From Turbatrix aceti (taxonomy: Eukaryota > Nematoda > Chromadorea > Rhabditida > Panagrolaimidae), in the NCBI GenBank assembly GCA_963969345.1, contig OZ017766.1:3410001-3474000 (forward strand): a stretch of DNA of 64,000 nucleotides. Reading direction: 5' to 3'. Below are positions 1 through 10,007 of the stretch, piece after piece. The notes beneath the pieces are model-generated. The model saw nothing but the letters and a program-made list of their open reading frames with translations. It did no database searches and was not told where the DNA came from. Both the position numbers and the translations under genes were made by a program. Each line of letters begins with the position of its first letter. The first letter of the stretch is position 1.

Positions 1-999
1 TGAGATGGGCGGGCGTAGTGGCCGCCTTCTGCTCGGCGAGCTCGGTCGACAGCTGCTGCCATTCGCCCTCGAGCGCCAGCCACCGGCTGATGACCGTGTC
101 AATCTCCGTGGCGCCATCCGCGACGGCGCCTTCGATTTCGACGAGTTTCGACTTTTGGAGGTACTGGCCCGACGGAAAGCCTCCGGCCACTGAAAAATGG
201 CAGATGCCAATTGCCACCTTGGACCAAGCACACTCACCTGCCGCAATGCCGAGATTGCCGGTGTCGCCCTGGCTCCGCAGGTGTCCGGCGACGTCTTTGA
301 CCCGAGCCGGATAAACGCACACCGCGCCGCATCGTGCTTCCGGATCCTAAAATCCGGATAAAGCCATGATAGGAATGCCAAAGCCCTGTCTGCGTCGCCA
401 AATAAGCAAATCGGGGCTTTTCGTGGGGGCAATTTACCAAAGTGATGCCAAGTACAAATTTTTTCTGTTGTCATGGCCAGACAGGCGAGGGAAACGAGAG
501 TGGGGCAATAACAACCGCATCAAGCAGAAAGCGCCCGCAAGGAACCCACCGACCCGGAACCAATAAATGGGTGGTCTTGTTGACACTCCAATGCCCCCGG
601 CAACCGCGTTCGACCCCCTGTGTACTTTTAAACCCTTTGAGGATGAAATTCGCCCAATCAGGCGTTTTTTAGTGAAAACTCAGCCAGACACGCGACTTAC
701 GGCAGGAAGAGGCCGGAGGGCCTTGTCGACGAGGGCCTGGACGCGGGCACGAGTGTCGTCGCCGGCGAGGGTGGTCAGGTCGATGTACCCGATGAGGCTT
801 CTGACCTGGTCGCGCTGCAACGAACCCAGCGGGTGCTCCTCCCAAATGCGATCTACCGGCCCGAACTCACGTCGTTGATCCAGCGCGCGGCGAGGTTGCG
901 TGCAGCAGCGATCGCTTCGTCGCGGCCGTCGACCGGTGTCGTAGCCGTCTGCGCGGCGAAGGTGGAGGCGTCGAAGGCTCCCTTGCTCGCTGTCATCAT
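1..999 (-). CDS. DERA: Deoxyribose-phosphate aldolase (DERA), 5' part, truncated by window edge
   Basis: Cleaves 2-deoxyribose-5-phosphate to glyceraldehyde-3-phosphate and acetaldehyde in cytosolic deoxynucleoside catabolism. Exons read on the minus strand: 999-871, 838-701, 346-238 and 189 to beyond position 1, giving about 188 residues. Family landmarks in order are IDLTTLAGDDT (exon 2), GAVCVYPARV (exon 3, the conserved CVYPARV strand), AGGFPSGQ and GATEIDTVI (exon 4, containing the Asp that acts in proton relay in this family). The Schiff-base lysine (FIKTSTG motif in relatives) lies beyond the left edge. Introns 2 and 3 have canonical signals and matching phase. The first intron would be only 32 nt (839-870), so the exon 1/2 junction is uncertain. 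Between exons 2 and 3 about ten residues found in human DERA are absent. The ATG at 999 (a second ATG follows at 996) is the best visible start. Confidence 0.9.
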
Positions 1000-2965
1000 T
1001 ACCTGTACCTGCAGCACTCGGGGGTTGTAAAAAAACTGTTAGACAAGCAATGAGCGCGGTCTCGTCTCGCTATTGACTGGTTCAGGCCGCCGTTGTCAAG
1101 CAGACACGCAACAATCAATCGGCTGCATGTATTTGGCGACCTCTACCCCCCTGTGTGATGCTCCGGACTGGCTTTGCAGGCCGTCTCGTTGTAACAGCGT
1201 GTTTACGTTGCTAAACAGTTAATCGTCGTAAAAAAAATGGACGCAAACAGGACGCTTTTGTTTTTTTTGTGTGTCGTTTTTTTCTGGGAAATAACACGAA
1301 AAAGGGGGATCGTAACAAAAAAATTAATCCGAAAAAAATTTTGACGAACAAAAAACCAATGTCCTAAGGCACGCAATTTGCGTACCCTTCTGACATCATT
1401 TTCAGGCAAAAAGAGAAATTGTAAAGATTAAAACTGAAAAAAAGCTGGTTCTAATAAGCAAGTTGAGTGTTCTTGGACGAGAATTATAATTCGATGACGC
1501 ATATCAGCAGCAACCAGGAAACTTCGAAACTCTCTCTAATTAGGTAAATTAGGCCTTGCAAGCCACAGACACGGAAAAAATTGTGAACAACCAAGTTTGT
1601 TGTTTACAAGTGCAGATAATGAGTGTGTGCGTTGCGCACGTTCATCGCCTCATGATGCAGCTTTGCAGAATCATTGGCCTAAATCCATGCTAAAGCGAAC
1701 ACTCCTGCGCAGGAGGCGACGAAAAAAAGATACAGAGCAGCAGAGGACGAGAAACGGGAGTCAAATTAATCCTGCAAAAAAACAGACGCTGACGACTGTT
1801 TTTTTTTGGTCTGGCGCCAGCTGCCTGGATTTAAACTAACGAGTATCATTTGTCTTTTCACGTGAATCGCAGCTCAAATGTGGAGGAATTAAGAAGGTAA
1901 AAGTAGGCCAAAGAAGTCGAAAAAAACGGCTGACAAAGGTGAAAGAAGCGGCAAAAAACACATCTCGTTTTTCAAGACAGAATGCTCCTAGCGCGAAAAT
2001 TATTCGCAAAGGGCAACTCACAATTAACGCCAAAAGCTTGCCTTTTTCGGCTATCTGGTCAATGATCATGATCAAGAACAATCAGGGCCGCGGCCGGCAG
2101 TCTTGCGCGATCAAAGGTTACGATTTCGCGGTATTGCACTTTACGGATACTTTGTAATACCGTTTTGGTGGCCGTTAAACGGGTTTTTCATCTGCGCAGA
2201 CAATTTATTGCTTCATTTGTCAAAAATATCTGCCCGACGTGGACGGCGAGGAGTTTCACTGTCCAGACCATGATGTGGCTGTCAGATGCGTGTATTATTT
2301 TTGTAATCGATTCAGTTGCAAAGATGAGCAAAAAAAGATTTCGCGCTTGCTCCATCTTTTTTTTACTATTTTTTTTAAATTCCTGTTTGCTCTTGCTTTT
2401 TGCTCTGTGAACAAGAGCATAGCCAGCGATTTTGTATCCCATTGAGTTTAAAAAACATAAATTAACAGTAAAATAGGTCATCAAAATTATGCGCTTTTTC
2501 TTGCATCAAGAATTTTTGTTCAATTTTCTTTTATCATTTTTTGGTGGTCGTAGCACTTTTTTGGAGTTCGCAGAGCCAGGAAAAAACTTTGGTTTTGGTA
2601 TCTGAAAATACTACGGCCAATTGAATAGTTTTTTGTGAATTCGGACGACAATTTACAAACCCATAGAAAGCGCACGGAGACAAACTTGAGTGGAACAAGT
2701 GAAGGAACTAACTATTAATTTAACTTCTAATAGTTTGAACCTTTACTTGTACCAGTCAGGGAAGCCTGTTGGCGATTGTAGATTTCATCTGTTCTGCGAT
2801 CCCATTTATACCTGCGCTTTCCTGGCCTGCTAACGAGATAATTCAGTTATTCACTTTTCGTTTTCCAGACAAATAATTTTTAGAGTGCATTTTCCTCGTT
2901 TCCAAATTTGATTTTTTAATTAGGAAAAAATTATATTTGTAGTTTGATCTTTGCAGTCGCCTGCC
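1000..2965. other. Intergenic, AT-rich, no gene seen
   Basis: This stretch separates the divergent DERA and aldo-keto reductase genes. It has many poly-A and poly-T runs and only short open frames without family motifs or splice support. It must hold the promoters of both genes, but I recognise no specific element. A pyrimidine-rich 3' splice site (GATCTTTGCAG, ending at 2956) closes it nine bases before the next start codon. Confidence 0.6.
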
Positions 2966-4110
2966 ATGTCACTGCCTGACGTAATCCCCGAGGTGCCCCT
3001 CTGCTTCCGAAAGATGCGGCGCGCCGTCGCGGATCCCGACTTCCGACTCAAGCGGACTTCCAAGTTGATTTTTGAGCACGCGATCCCGCTCGCCGACTCG
3101 ACCGATGCCCTGCCGGTCTTCGGACTCGGCACGTGGCAGTCCAAGGCCGGCGAGGTTGGCCCGGCGGTTCGGGCGGCCATAGAAGCCGGCTACCGGCACA
3201 TCGACTGCGCCCAGGCGTACGGCAACCAGGCCGAAGTCGGTGCCGCCATCCGCCAGGCCATCGCGGACGGCATCGTGAAACGCGAGGACCTCTGGGTGAC
3301 GACCAAGGTCTGGAACACGTTTCACTCCTACGAACGCGCCGTGAAGTCCATCGACGACACCCTCGCCGAGATGGGCCTCGACTACGTCGACCTCACGCTC
3401 ATCCACTGGCCCCACGGCTTCAAGGAGGGCGGCGAGATGTTCCCCTGGAACGAGGACAAGACCGCCATGCAGTACTCCGACGTCGACTACGCCGACACGT
3501 ACCGGGCGCTCGAGACGGCCATGCACCTCGGCAAGACGCGCCACGTCGGCGTCTCCAACTTCAGCATAGGTAGGTCGGGTGCCGGGTGCGTGTCCTTCAC
3601 CTGGACTTGCAGGCCAGATCATGCGGCTCATCGGCCTCGGTCGCCAGAAGCCGCAGGTGGTGCAGGTCGAGATGCACGTCTACTTCAACCAGCAGGCGCT
3701 CCGGGACTACTGCAACTCGCAGGAGATCGCCCTCACCGCCTACAGCCCCCTCGGCAACCTCTCCTCGCCCTTCCGCACCCCTGAGGACCCCAACGTCTTC
3801 ACCGACCCCGTCATCACCGCCATCGCGAAAAAGCATGGAGTGGTGGGTTTTTTTCTTTTTCTCCGGGGGCCAATGCAATTCGCTGAGTGAGCTTCAGCCC
3901 AACTCTCACGTCGCGCTGCGCTTCCTCATCAACCTGGGGGTCGCGGTCATCCCCAAGTCGTCCAAGGCCGAGCGCATCCGCGAAAACGCCGGCGCTCTCA
4001 GCGTCCTCTTCGACGTCGAGGACCAGGCGGCGCTGCTCAAGCTCAACATCAACAAGCGCTTCATCGACCTCAAGAAACGCGACGGTCACCACCCTCATTT
4101 TCCCTGGTGA
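2966..4110 (+). CDS. Aldo-keto reductase (AKR superfamily)
   Basis: NADPH-dependent carbonyl/aldose reductase with a cytosolic TIM barrel. Exons 2966-3569, 3613-3842 and 3898-4110 join in phase to 348 residues, slightly longer than the usual 310-325 because of an N-terminal extension of about 30 residues. The catalytic tetrad is visible: Asp and Tyr in HIDCAQAYGN, Lys in TTKVWN and His in LIHWPHG. The NADPH 2'-phosphate loop appears as VIPKS near the C-terminus, and GLGTW and GVSNF are also present. Introns are 43 and 55 nt. The end of exon 2 is ambiguous by one codon because GTGGTGGGT offers two donors. The ATG at 2966 was chosen because a strong TTTGCAG acceptor lies nine bases upstream, which fits a trans-splice site. 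Substrate cannot be predicted. Confidence 0.93.
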
Positions 4111-4503
4111 CGGGTGTCCCCGGCCGGCTCTTGGCTATCATATTGCTTATCTGATAAAACGCATATCTGTGTCAACAAAAAAAACAGGTGGGAAATACGC
4201 AAAATAACCCGACCAAAGGCACAATTGCAAAGTTGGGAAGAAGTTTTCTACGTGGGTACAAAGGTGTTGGAAGCGCCCGAAATCATGAGAGACGTGTACG
4301 GTGACGAAAATATGGGTGAACGGAAAACGATACAGATAAGGACATACACCGTAAGACAAAACAGAAAGCTTCGTAGGCTGAAAAGGTGCTTCGCGTCAGG
4401 AGAGACGCGATTTTCTGTGCGTGCAAACTCCCGGTGCCCAAAATCGTGTGCATCAGTCCATCCACGGCAAATTGCTCCCCAAAACACATCAGTGAACCTC
4501 TTC
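4111..4503. other. Intergenic, no gene seen
   Basis: About 390 bases between the reductase stop codon and the left target duplication of the MITE. Open frames here have no recognisable motif. Confidence 0.5.
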
Positions 4504-4511
4504 ACTCTGAT

Positions 4512-5179
4512 TAGTGTTTATCTGATATCAGGTTTAGCCTGATATCAGGGTCTGATACTGATACTGATATCAGATCAGTATCAGTCAGGCAAGAATTTTG
4601 AAAGGTCAACATGATATCATGATAGCAAAAATCAATATCAGTCAGTATCATGATCTCAGAAAAAAGTATCATGATACTGATATCTCGATCAAAAAAACGG
4701 AAGCAACAACAAAAAGCGGGTTTAAAGCAGTGTGGCAAAATTTCGGGAGAGATTACAATCCGTGAAAAAATCTCCGGAGTATAAAAACTAGGTTTTACCG
4801 TCATTTTTTTCGTTATTTTTTATTTTGAACACTGAAATCTTCTGCGAAATTTTTTTTATCCGAAAGAATCTCCGGATATTCTCCGGAGAAATTCTCTTGA
4901 GAGATTTTGAAGATTCACTTTTTTTACTAGTTTTTCTAAACGACGACATTGCATGTTATTTATTCAAATGAAATTGAATTTTGAGATTTTGTGGGATTTT
5001 TTCATATCAGACAGATATCACGATATCAGACTGATATCATGATATCAGCCTGATATCAGGTTACTATCAGTCAGGCACGTTTTTTTTCCTTCAACCTGAT
5101 ATCAGTATCAGATCATGATACTTTTTTTAAGTATCAGATCAGATCATGATATCAAAAAAACGGTATCAGATAAACACTA
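4512..5179. mobile_element. hAT-like MITE with 16-bp TIRs and 8-bp target duplication
   Basis: A 668-bp non-coding element. Its ends are perfect inverted repeats: TAGTGTTTATCTGATA on the left and its complement on the right. It is flanked by a perfect 8-bp direct repeat ACTCTGAT at 4504-4511 and 5180-5187. An 8-bp duplication with short terminal inverted repeats is the hallmark of hAT-superfamily insertions. Both sub-terminal regions are packed with copies of the self-complementary octamer TGATATCA and the related GTATCAG/CTGATAC, so the ends can fold back in many registers. The centre (about 4690-5000) is AT-rich and carries no transposase frame, so the element must be mobilised in trans. 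Confidence 0.85.
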
Positions 5180-5394
5180 ACTCTGATTAAAGCAGGTACA
5201 AAGCAAAGTGAAAGACCGGCAACCAAAAAAGTGAACAAACTGGTGTACGCAAAGTGCAAAAAACGGAACAAAAACATCTGCGATGAATGAAGTGAATATT
5301 TGGGATTGCTGTGAATGGCACATCGTGCCAGGTGTGTGCAAGTGACGGGATTTGTCCGTGGTGAGGTGTATGTACAGTGTATGGACGGCATAGA

Positions 5395-7773
5395 TCACCT
5401 GAAGAAGGGAAAGCGACGGGATGCCTGCCGGATGAAGCCCCCTCCGCCGTCCGACGTCGTAGAAGCGTTCGACGAAGCGGTCTGGAGTCGTGACGACGCT
5501 CGGGAGAGGGGGTCTTCTGGGAAAGACCTGTTGTGCTGGGCGACAGCCTCGCCGTGCCGTTCCAGGGCCTAAAACGGTCACCACGCCGGTCAAATCAATC
5601 AGTCAAACAAACAAAAAACTCACCATGTCATGCCAATTCTTGGTGATGAGGCGCTGCTCCTGGACCAGTCCATCGTAGCCAGTCTGCAGCGTCGCGTAAT
5701 CCATCTTGAGCTTCTCGTGGGCCACTTTGAGATTTACGTAGTCGCACTTGAGCTTGGCGTGGTCGTTGATCTCGGTGCTGCCGATGGCCTCGTTGAGGTT
5801 GATGTGGATTCTGACGTACTCGGTGAGGATGTCCTCCTTGTCCTTGAGAGCGGCGTCCTTTGCCCTGATCTGGAGATTCGCAGACGTCAGCTCGGCTTTG
5901 AGGCGCTCGAGTTCGACGGTCCTGTTTTGGTTTTCGGCGGCGTAGGCGTCGCATTTCTCCTGCAGCGTCTTGAACTGGAAGTCGTGCTCCTCGACCATGA
6001 TACGGTAGTTGTCGATCTTGCTCTGCATGATCTCCACCTTCGTTTTGTGGCTGTCTGCCGTTTCGTTTTGTCTAAAGCGCAATTTTTAGCTTTTCGAGAT
6101 AAAAAATAATGCAAACTTACACAGACTTGATTTTTGAGTGCTGCCGTTCAAAATTGTCGACTTGAGCCCTGAGTTTGGCATTTTCAGATTCCAAATCCTG
6201 GAGACGGGTTTCGTAGTCGAAGGAGAGCGACGCAGCTTCCAATTCGGAGTGGAGCGACACCGAATTCGTGAACGAAGAGATGTTTTCCAGGTCATCGGTG
6301 GATTTGGACGGAACAACAGGAATCATGCCCTCGAGATGGTTGATTCGGCGCAGAAGACGACTGTTCTCGGCTTTCAACTAAAAAACAGAACCCCTATTGC
6401 CCGGTCTATCACACGAATACCTACCTCGTGATTCTGCTTCGTCAAAATGGACATCTTTTCATCGTTATCATTGTACGCCTGTTTGTAGTGATCTACCTGG
6501 AGCTTGAGAGTCTCCATGTCGTTCACCTGGTCCCGCAACCTCACGACTTCCTTGAAGTACGCTTCCGCGCGTCTGCGAAGCAGTTCTTCCTGGTTCGCGT
6601 CGACCTTGACTTCCTTCATCTGCTGGATCTTGATTTGGGTGGTTTGAAGTCGATCCTGGCACTCCCGGAGTGCCTCTCTCGTTTCTTCGTTCTCGTCTTG
6701 AAGTCGTATGATGCGATCTACCTTGCTTTGGATGTCGATCTGAAGGTCGTGCTTGGAGGACTTGAGCGCAGACACTTCTTCCTCCAATTCACGAATCTGA
6801 CGCTCGATTTGAAGACTCATCTCTGCTGATTGCTGAGCCTGCTTTCGGGATGAGAACTGCTGGTCTTCGACCTGCTGCATCAGTTGCCTGTTCATCGTTT
6901 CGTTGTGTTCTTTTACCTAAAAACAAAAAAAAAGTAAAAAAAAGTAAATAAAACAGCGAAAAAGTTCCTATCGTAATCCCATTGCATTTTCGCTTCAAGA
7001 CTTCTACTTTTCGCTTCAGGACCCCCGGGTTTTATCAACTTGCCTGCAGTAACTCTTCGCTGAGTTCCTCCCTCGCAGTTTCGGCAATAGCCAAGTTGCT
7101 TGCAAGACTGCGGTTCTTGGTAGTGAGCTCGACGATCTCACGCTTGCCTTCGCTGTAGATGCGTTCGACGACATCCTTGTCATCCACACAGATAACCGGA
7201 ACGTCCTTGTTGAGGAACGCGAGTTTGTTTACGATGACGTTCATCTCGTCCTCGCTGACGACGTTCCTCAGCTCCTCCATGAACATCTCGCTGGTGCCAA
7301 CGGCGAAGACGACGACGACCAGCAACTTGGCAAGCTCCGTGCGATCCTGGTTGAGGGCTATGGACTCGACGTTGAACGCAAACTGCCTCGAGTAGGGCAG
7401 GAAGCGGCTGAGGCGCTCGAGGTAGTAGTCCTCGAGGCGGTTTTTGATGGACTCGATGTTGGCTATCCTGCTCCTCGGCGATTCGACATCCGTGGTGACG
7501 ATCGCGTCGTGCCATTGCTCGGTGAAAAACGAAATATCGCTGAAATTACAAAATTCACCGTGCATGGTTCGGAAGTGGGATTTCGATGACTTACAACGTG
7601 GAAAGGAGGTCAGCAAGCACAGCACCCGAAAACAGGCCATCGAACGTCACTTCCACTTCGGAACAGCTCACCCGTGGGATCTGGAGGCGGTAATGGGTCA
7701 ATTAGCCCCAATTAGGCTCACAATCACAACTCACCCATTGCAGGACCTTGGCGGTGAACACGTCGTCGTTCAT
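5395..7773 (-). CDS. HOOK: Hook-family dynein adaptor
   Basis: Cytoplasmic linker that binds dynein/dynactin and microtubules through a calponin-homology-like N-terminal Hook domain and dimerises by a long coiled coil. Seven exons: 7773-7735, 7680-7595, 7539-7044, 6916-6425, 6377-6121, 6071-5624 and 5568-5395. All phases agree and give 663 residues, close to the 680-730 of animal Hook proteins. The Hook domain is about residues 8-165, with DGLFSGAVLADLLSTF and FFTEQW; heptad-rich coiled coil follows from about 190 to 600. The C-terminal tail (ALERHGEAVAQHNRSF to FPFFR) is Ser/Arg-rich. The fourth intron starts with GC (CAG|GCAAGT) rather than GT. A TTTCAG acceptor lies 38 bases before the ATG. 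U1C is immediately upstream on the same strand. The nematode member ZYG-12 ties centrosomes to the nucleus; whether this copy does so cannot be told. Confidence 0.9.
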
Positions 7774-7824
7774 GAGACCACGCGCGGCGCCGATGAATCG
7801 AGGAGGGTGGTCTGAAACGGTCAC

Positions 7825-7830
7825 TTTATT
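7825..7830 (-). promoter_or_regulatory. Poly(A) signal AATAAA between U1C and Hook
   Basis: AATAAA on the minus strand, about 120 bases after the U1C stop codon and 11 bases before the TTTCAG acceptor (7812-7814) that precedes Hook. A cleavage signal directly followed by a 3' splice site is the arrangement expected between two genes of a trans-spliced operon. Confidence 0.6.
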
Positions 7831-7950
7831 TCTTCCAACGCCGAACAAATCAAAAAACAACGCAAATCAAACGCGTGGTTCACGATCGCGTCACAAAAAA
7901 AAACAAATGAAGGGCAAGAGGAGATCGGGCCAAGCGGGTGATTGAAAGGG

Positions 7951-8331
7951 TTACTCAGGTCCCGGGTAGGGCGGCATGGCCGGGATCACGCCTCCGGGGA
8001 AGCCGGGTGGTGGGGCAGGGTACGAGGAGGGGGGCAGGGTCGGCATGGGAGGAAGGCCGATCGGGAGGCCGGCCGGACGCCCGCCCGGCATGATGGGATA
8101 CGGGAAGCCGGGAGCCATCGTGGGCATCGCAGGTCTCGGGATGAGACGCTGCTGCTGCGTGAATTCCCGGGTCGTCTTGTCGACCAGTTTCTGCGCCTGC
8201 TCGTCCATCCAGCGCTGGTAGTACATCCTGACGTTTTCCTTGTGCTTGCGACCGCCGTTGTGCGTCTTGCGGACGGAAGGCGAGTCATGCGTCAGAAAGG
8301 TGTCACAGTAGTCGCAGTAGTACTTCGGCAT
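7951..8331 (-). CDS. SNRPC: U1 small nuclear ribonucleoprotein C
   Basis: Component of the U1 snRNP that stabilises pairing of U1 RNA with the 5' splice site. Single exon, 126 residues, starting at the ATG at 8331 ([20 protein letters not shown]), which matches the near-invariant N-terminus of the family. The U1-type C2H2 zinc finger is residues 6-31 (CDYC with two His in the [14 protein letters not shown] stretch). An amphipathic helix follows ([18 protein letters not shown]). The C-terminal half is rich in Pro, Gly and Met, as in all U1C proteins, but shorter than in human (159 aa). A GTTTTCAG acceptor lies 12 bases before the ATG. The stop codon is about 180 bases upstream of the Hook start. 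Confidence 0.97.
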   Translation of the reverse strand: MPKYYCDYCDTFLTHDSPSVRKTHNGGRKHKENVRMYYQRWMDEQAQKLVDKTTREFTQQQRLIPRPAMPTMAPGFPYPIMPGGRPAGLPIGLPPMPTLPPSSYPAPPPGFPGGVIPAMPPYPGPE

Positions 8332-8343
8332 CACCGTTTACGC

Positions 8344-9142
8344 CTGAAAACTTGAATGCAAGTAGGGGTAAAAAAAGACACAACATAAAAACCCCGACAC
8401 GTCTGCTGGAAACATCCCAAACACGCGCGCGTCATCCAAGTGTTCTTCAATTACGAATTCTGAAGAAGTCACAACCAGTAGTTCCCATTCGAACGAACGC
8501 ATAGAAGGTCGAATAAACGAAAAAACGTGTTAATGAGAATCAATTTAAAAAAACTAGCGCAAAAATCATCTTCAGCGCCAACAGTGGTCAAAAGTGTCCA
8601 TCGTGGAAAATTCACAGGCAGATAACATACAGGACCTCAAAATGAGTCAACAACAAATCGAAAACGGCCAACAGGGATAAAACGCATGAACTGAATTGAA
8701 CGTAAACAAACAAGGCGCGCACGACCAAACTATAATAAACAACGACAAAACTCAATGCTGCTCGAGTTAAAAACAATTACGCATTTTATAAAAGCAAAAA
8801 ACCAAACACGCTATCAAAAGCGATTTCACAGAGTCATCTGCAACATCGATTTCGAGCAAAAAAAATGCGTGAATGCTACGCGACAGATGAAAAGTCGTGG
8901 GAAACATTGCGGTGAAAAAAAGTAATGTCATCGCGCAAAATCACAAAATCTTGTTATAGTGGATATGGCTTGTAATAACTGGACATCGGAGCGAAAAAAA
9001 TCCGCGCAGCAGTTTACACAGACGACGACTCGACCGACACTGCGATCCTCATCGCTTTTTTCTTTGCGCACACAAAACTTGGAGTGCATTCGTCGCACAA
9101 CACCAACTTTGATTTTCTTTGGTATTCTGTAGCGCTTCAAGG
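8344..9142. other. Intergenic, no gene seen
   Basis: AT-rich region upstream of U1C. Short open frames only. It probably contains the promoter for U1C, or for the U1C-Hook pair, but no element can be named. Confidence 0.5.
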
Positions 9143-10007
9143 CACTGCACGATGTACCCATGGTTTTAACACGAAAAGTCGATTTTGGTCATTTTTGAAT
9201 GTTTAAAAAACAACATTGCTGTATATTTAGGATTTAAAGATCGTTATGGGGGTTATCAGCGGTGGCGAATCTGATAGTGATATCAAAAAATTGATAAGCA
9301 ATCAATAATTCAATAATTTTGACAAAAAATTAATGTAACTTAAAAACGGACTGTAGAGTCTGAAAACTGAACAGTTTACCGTATTCTACGACCTCGAAAA
9401 CCCGTGTATGCCGAAATCGGGCCACGGTTCCCCATCGAAAAAAAAAGTTATTTGAATCTAAAAATTAAAATTCTAAAAGCGTTTTTATGGCTCAAAATCA
9501 ATATTTTTTTTCCGGATCAAAAAATTTTCAAAATTTGTTAAGTTTTTAATCAGAGTGCCAAAATTTGTTTTTGGCAATTTCAAACTGACTTTTTAAGAAG
9601 CTTACAAAGTCAACACACTGTGCGCAAGCACAAGTCAAGACACTGCGTGCGCATCGTTTTCTTCATTTCAGCGCGCGCTTTTGCAGGGCATTTTAATTCA
9701 AATTCAAATAACTTTTTTTTTCGATGGGGAACCGTGGCCCAATTTCGGCATACACGGGTTTTCGAGGTCGTAGAATACGGTAAACTATTCAGTTTTCAGA
9801 CTCTACAGTCCCTTTTTGAATTACAGTAATTTTTTTCCAAAATTATTGATTTATTGATTGATTATAAATTTTTTGATACTACTATCAGATTCACCGCCGC
9901 TGATTACCCCCAAAACGATCTTTAAATCCTAAATATATCTATTTTTTACATTCGAAAATGGCCAAAATCGAGTTTTCGTGTCAGAACCATGGGTACATCG
10001 TGCACTG
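9143..10007. mobile_element. Foldback (long inverted repeat) element
   Basis: An 865-bp palindromic structure. The left arm (about 9143-9460) and right arm (about 9695-10007) are inverted copies with high but imperfect identity, for example GATGTACCCATGG at 9150-9162 against its complement near 9988-10000, and GGGCCACGGTTCCCCATCGA near 9419 against its complement near 9735. The central spacer of about 235 bp is AT-rich and non-coding. The ends read CACTGCACGATG and CAGTGCACGATG. I found no convincing target-site duplication, so either the ends are slightly off or the element is old. No transposase frame is present. Confidence 0.75.
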
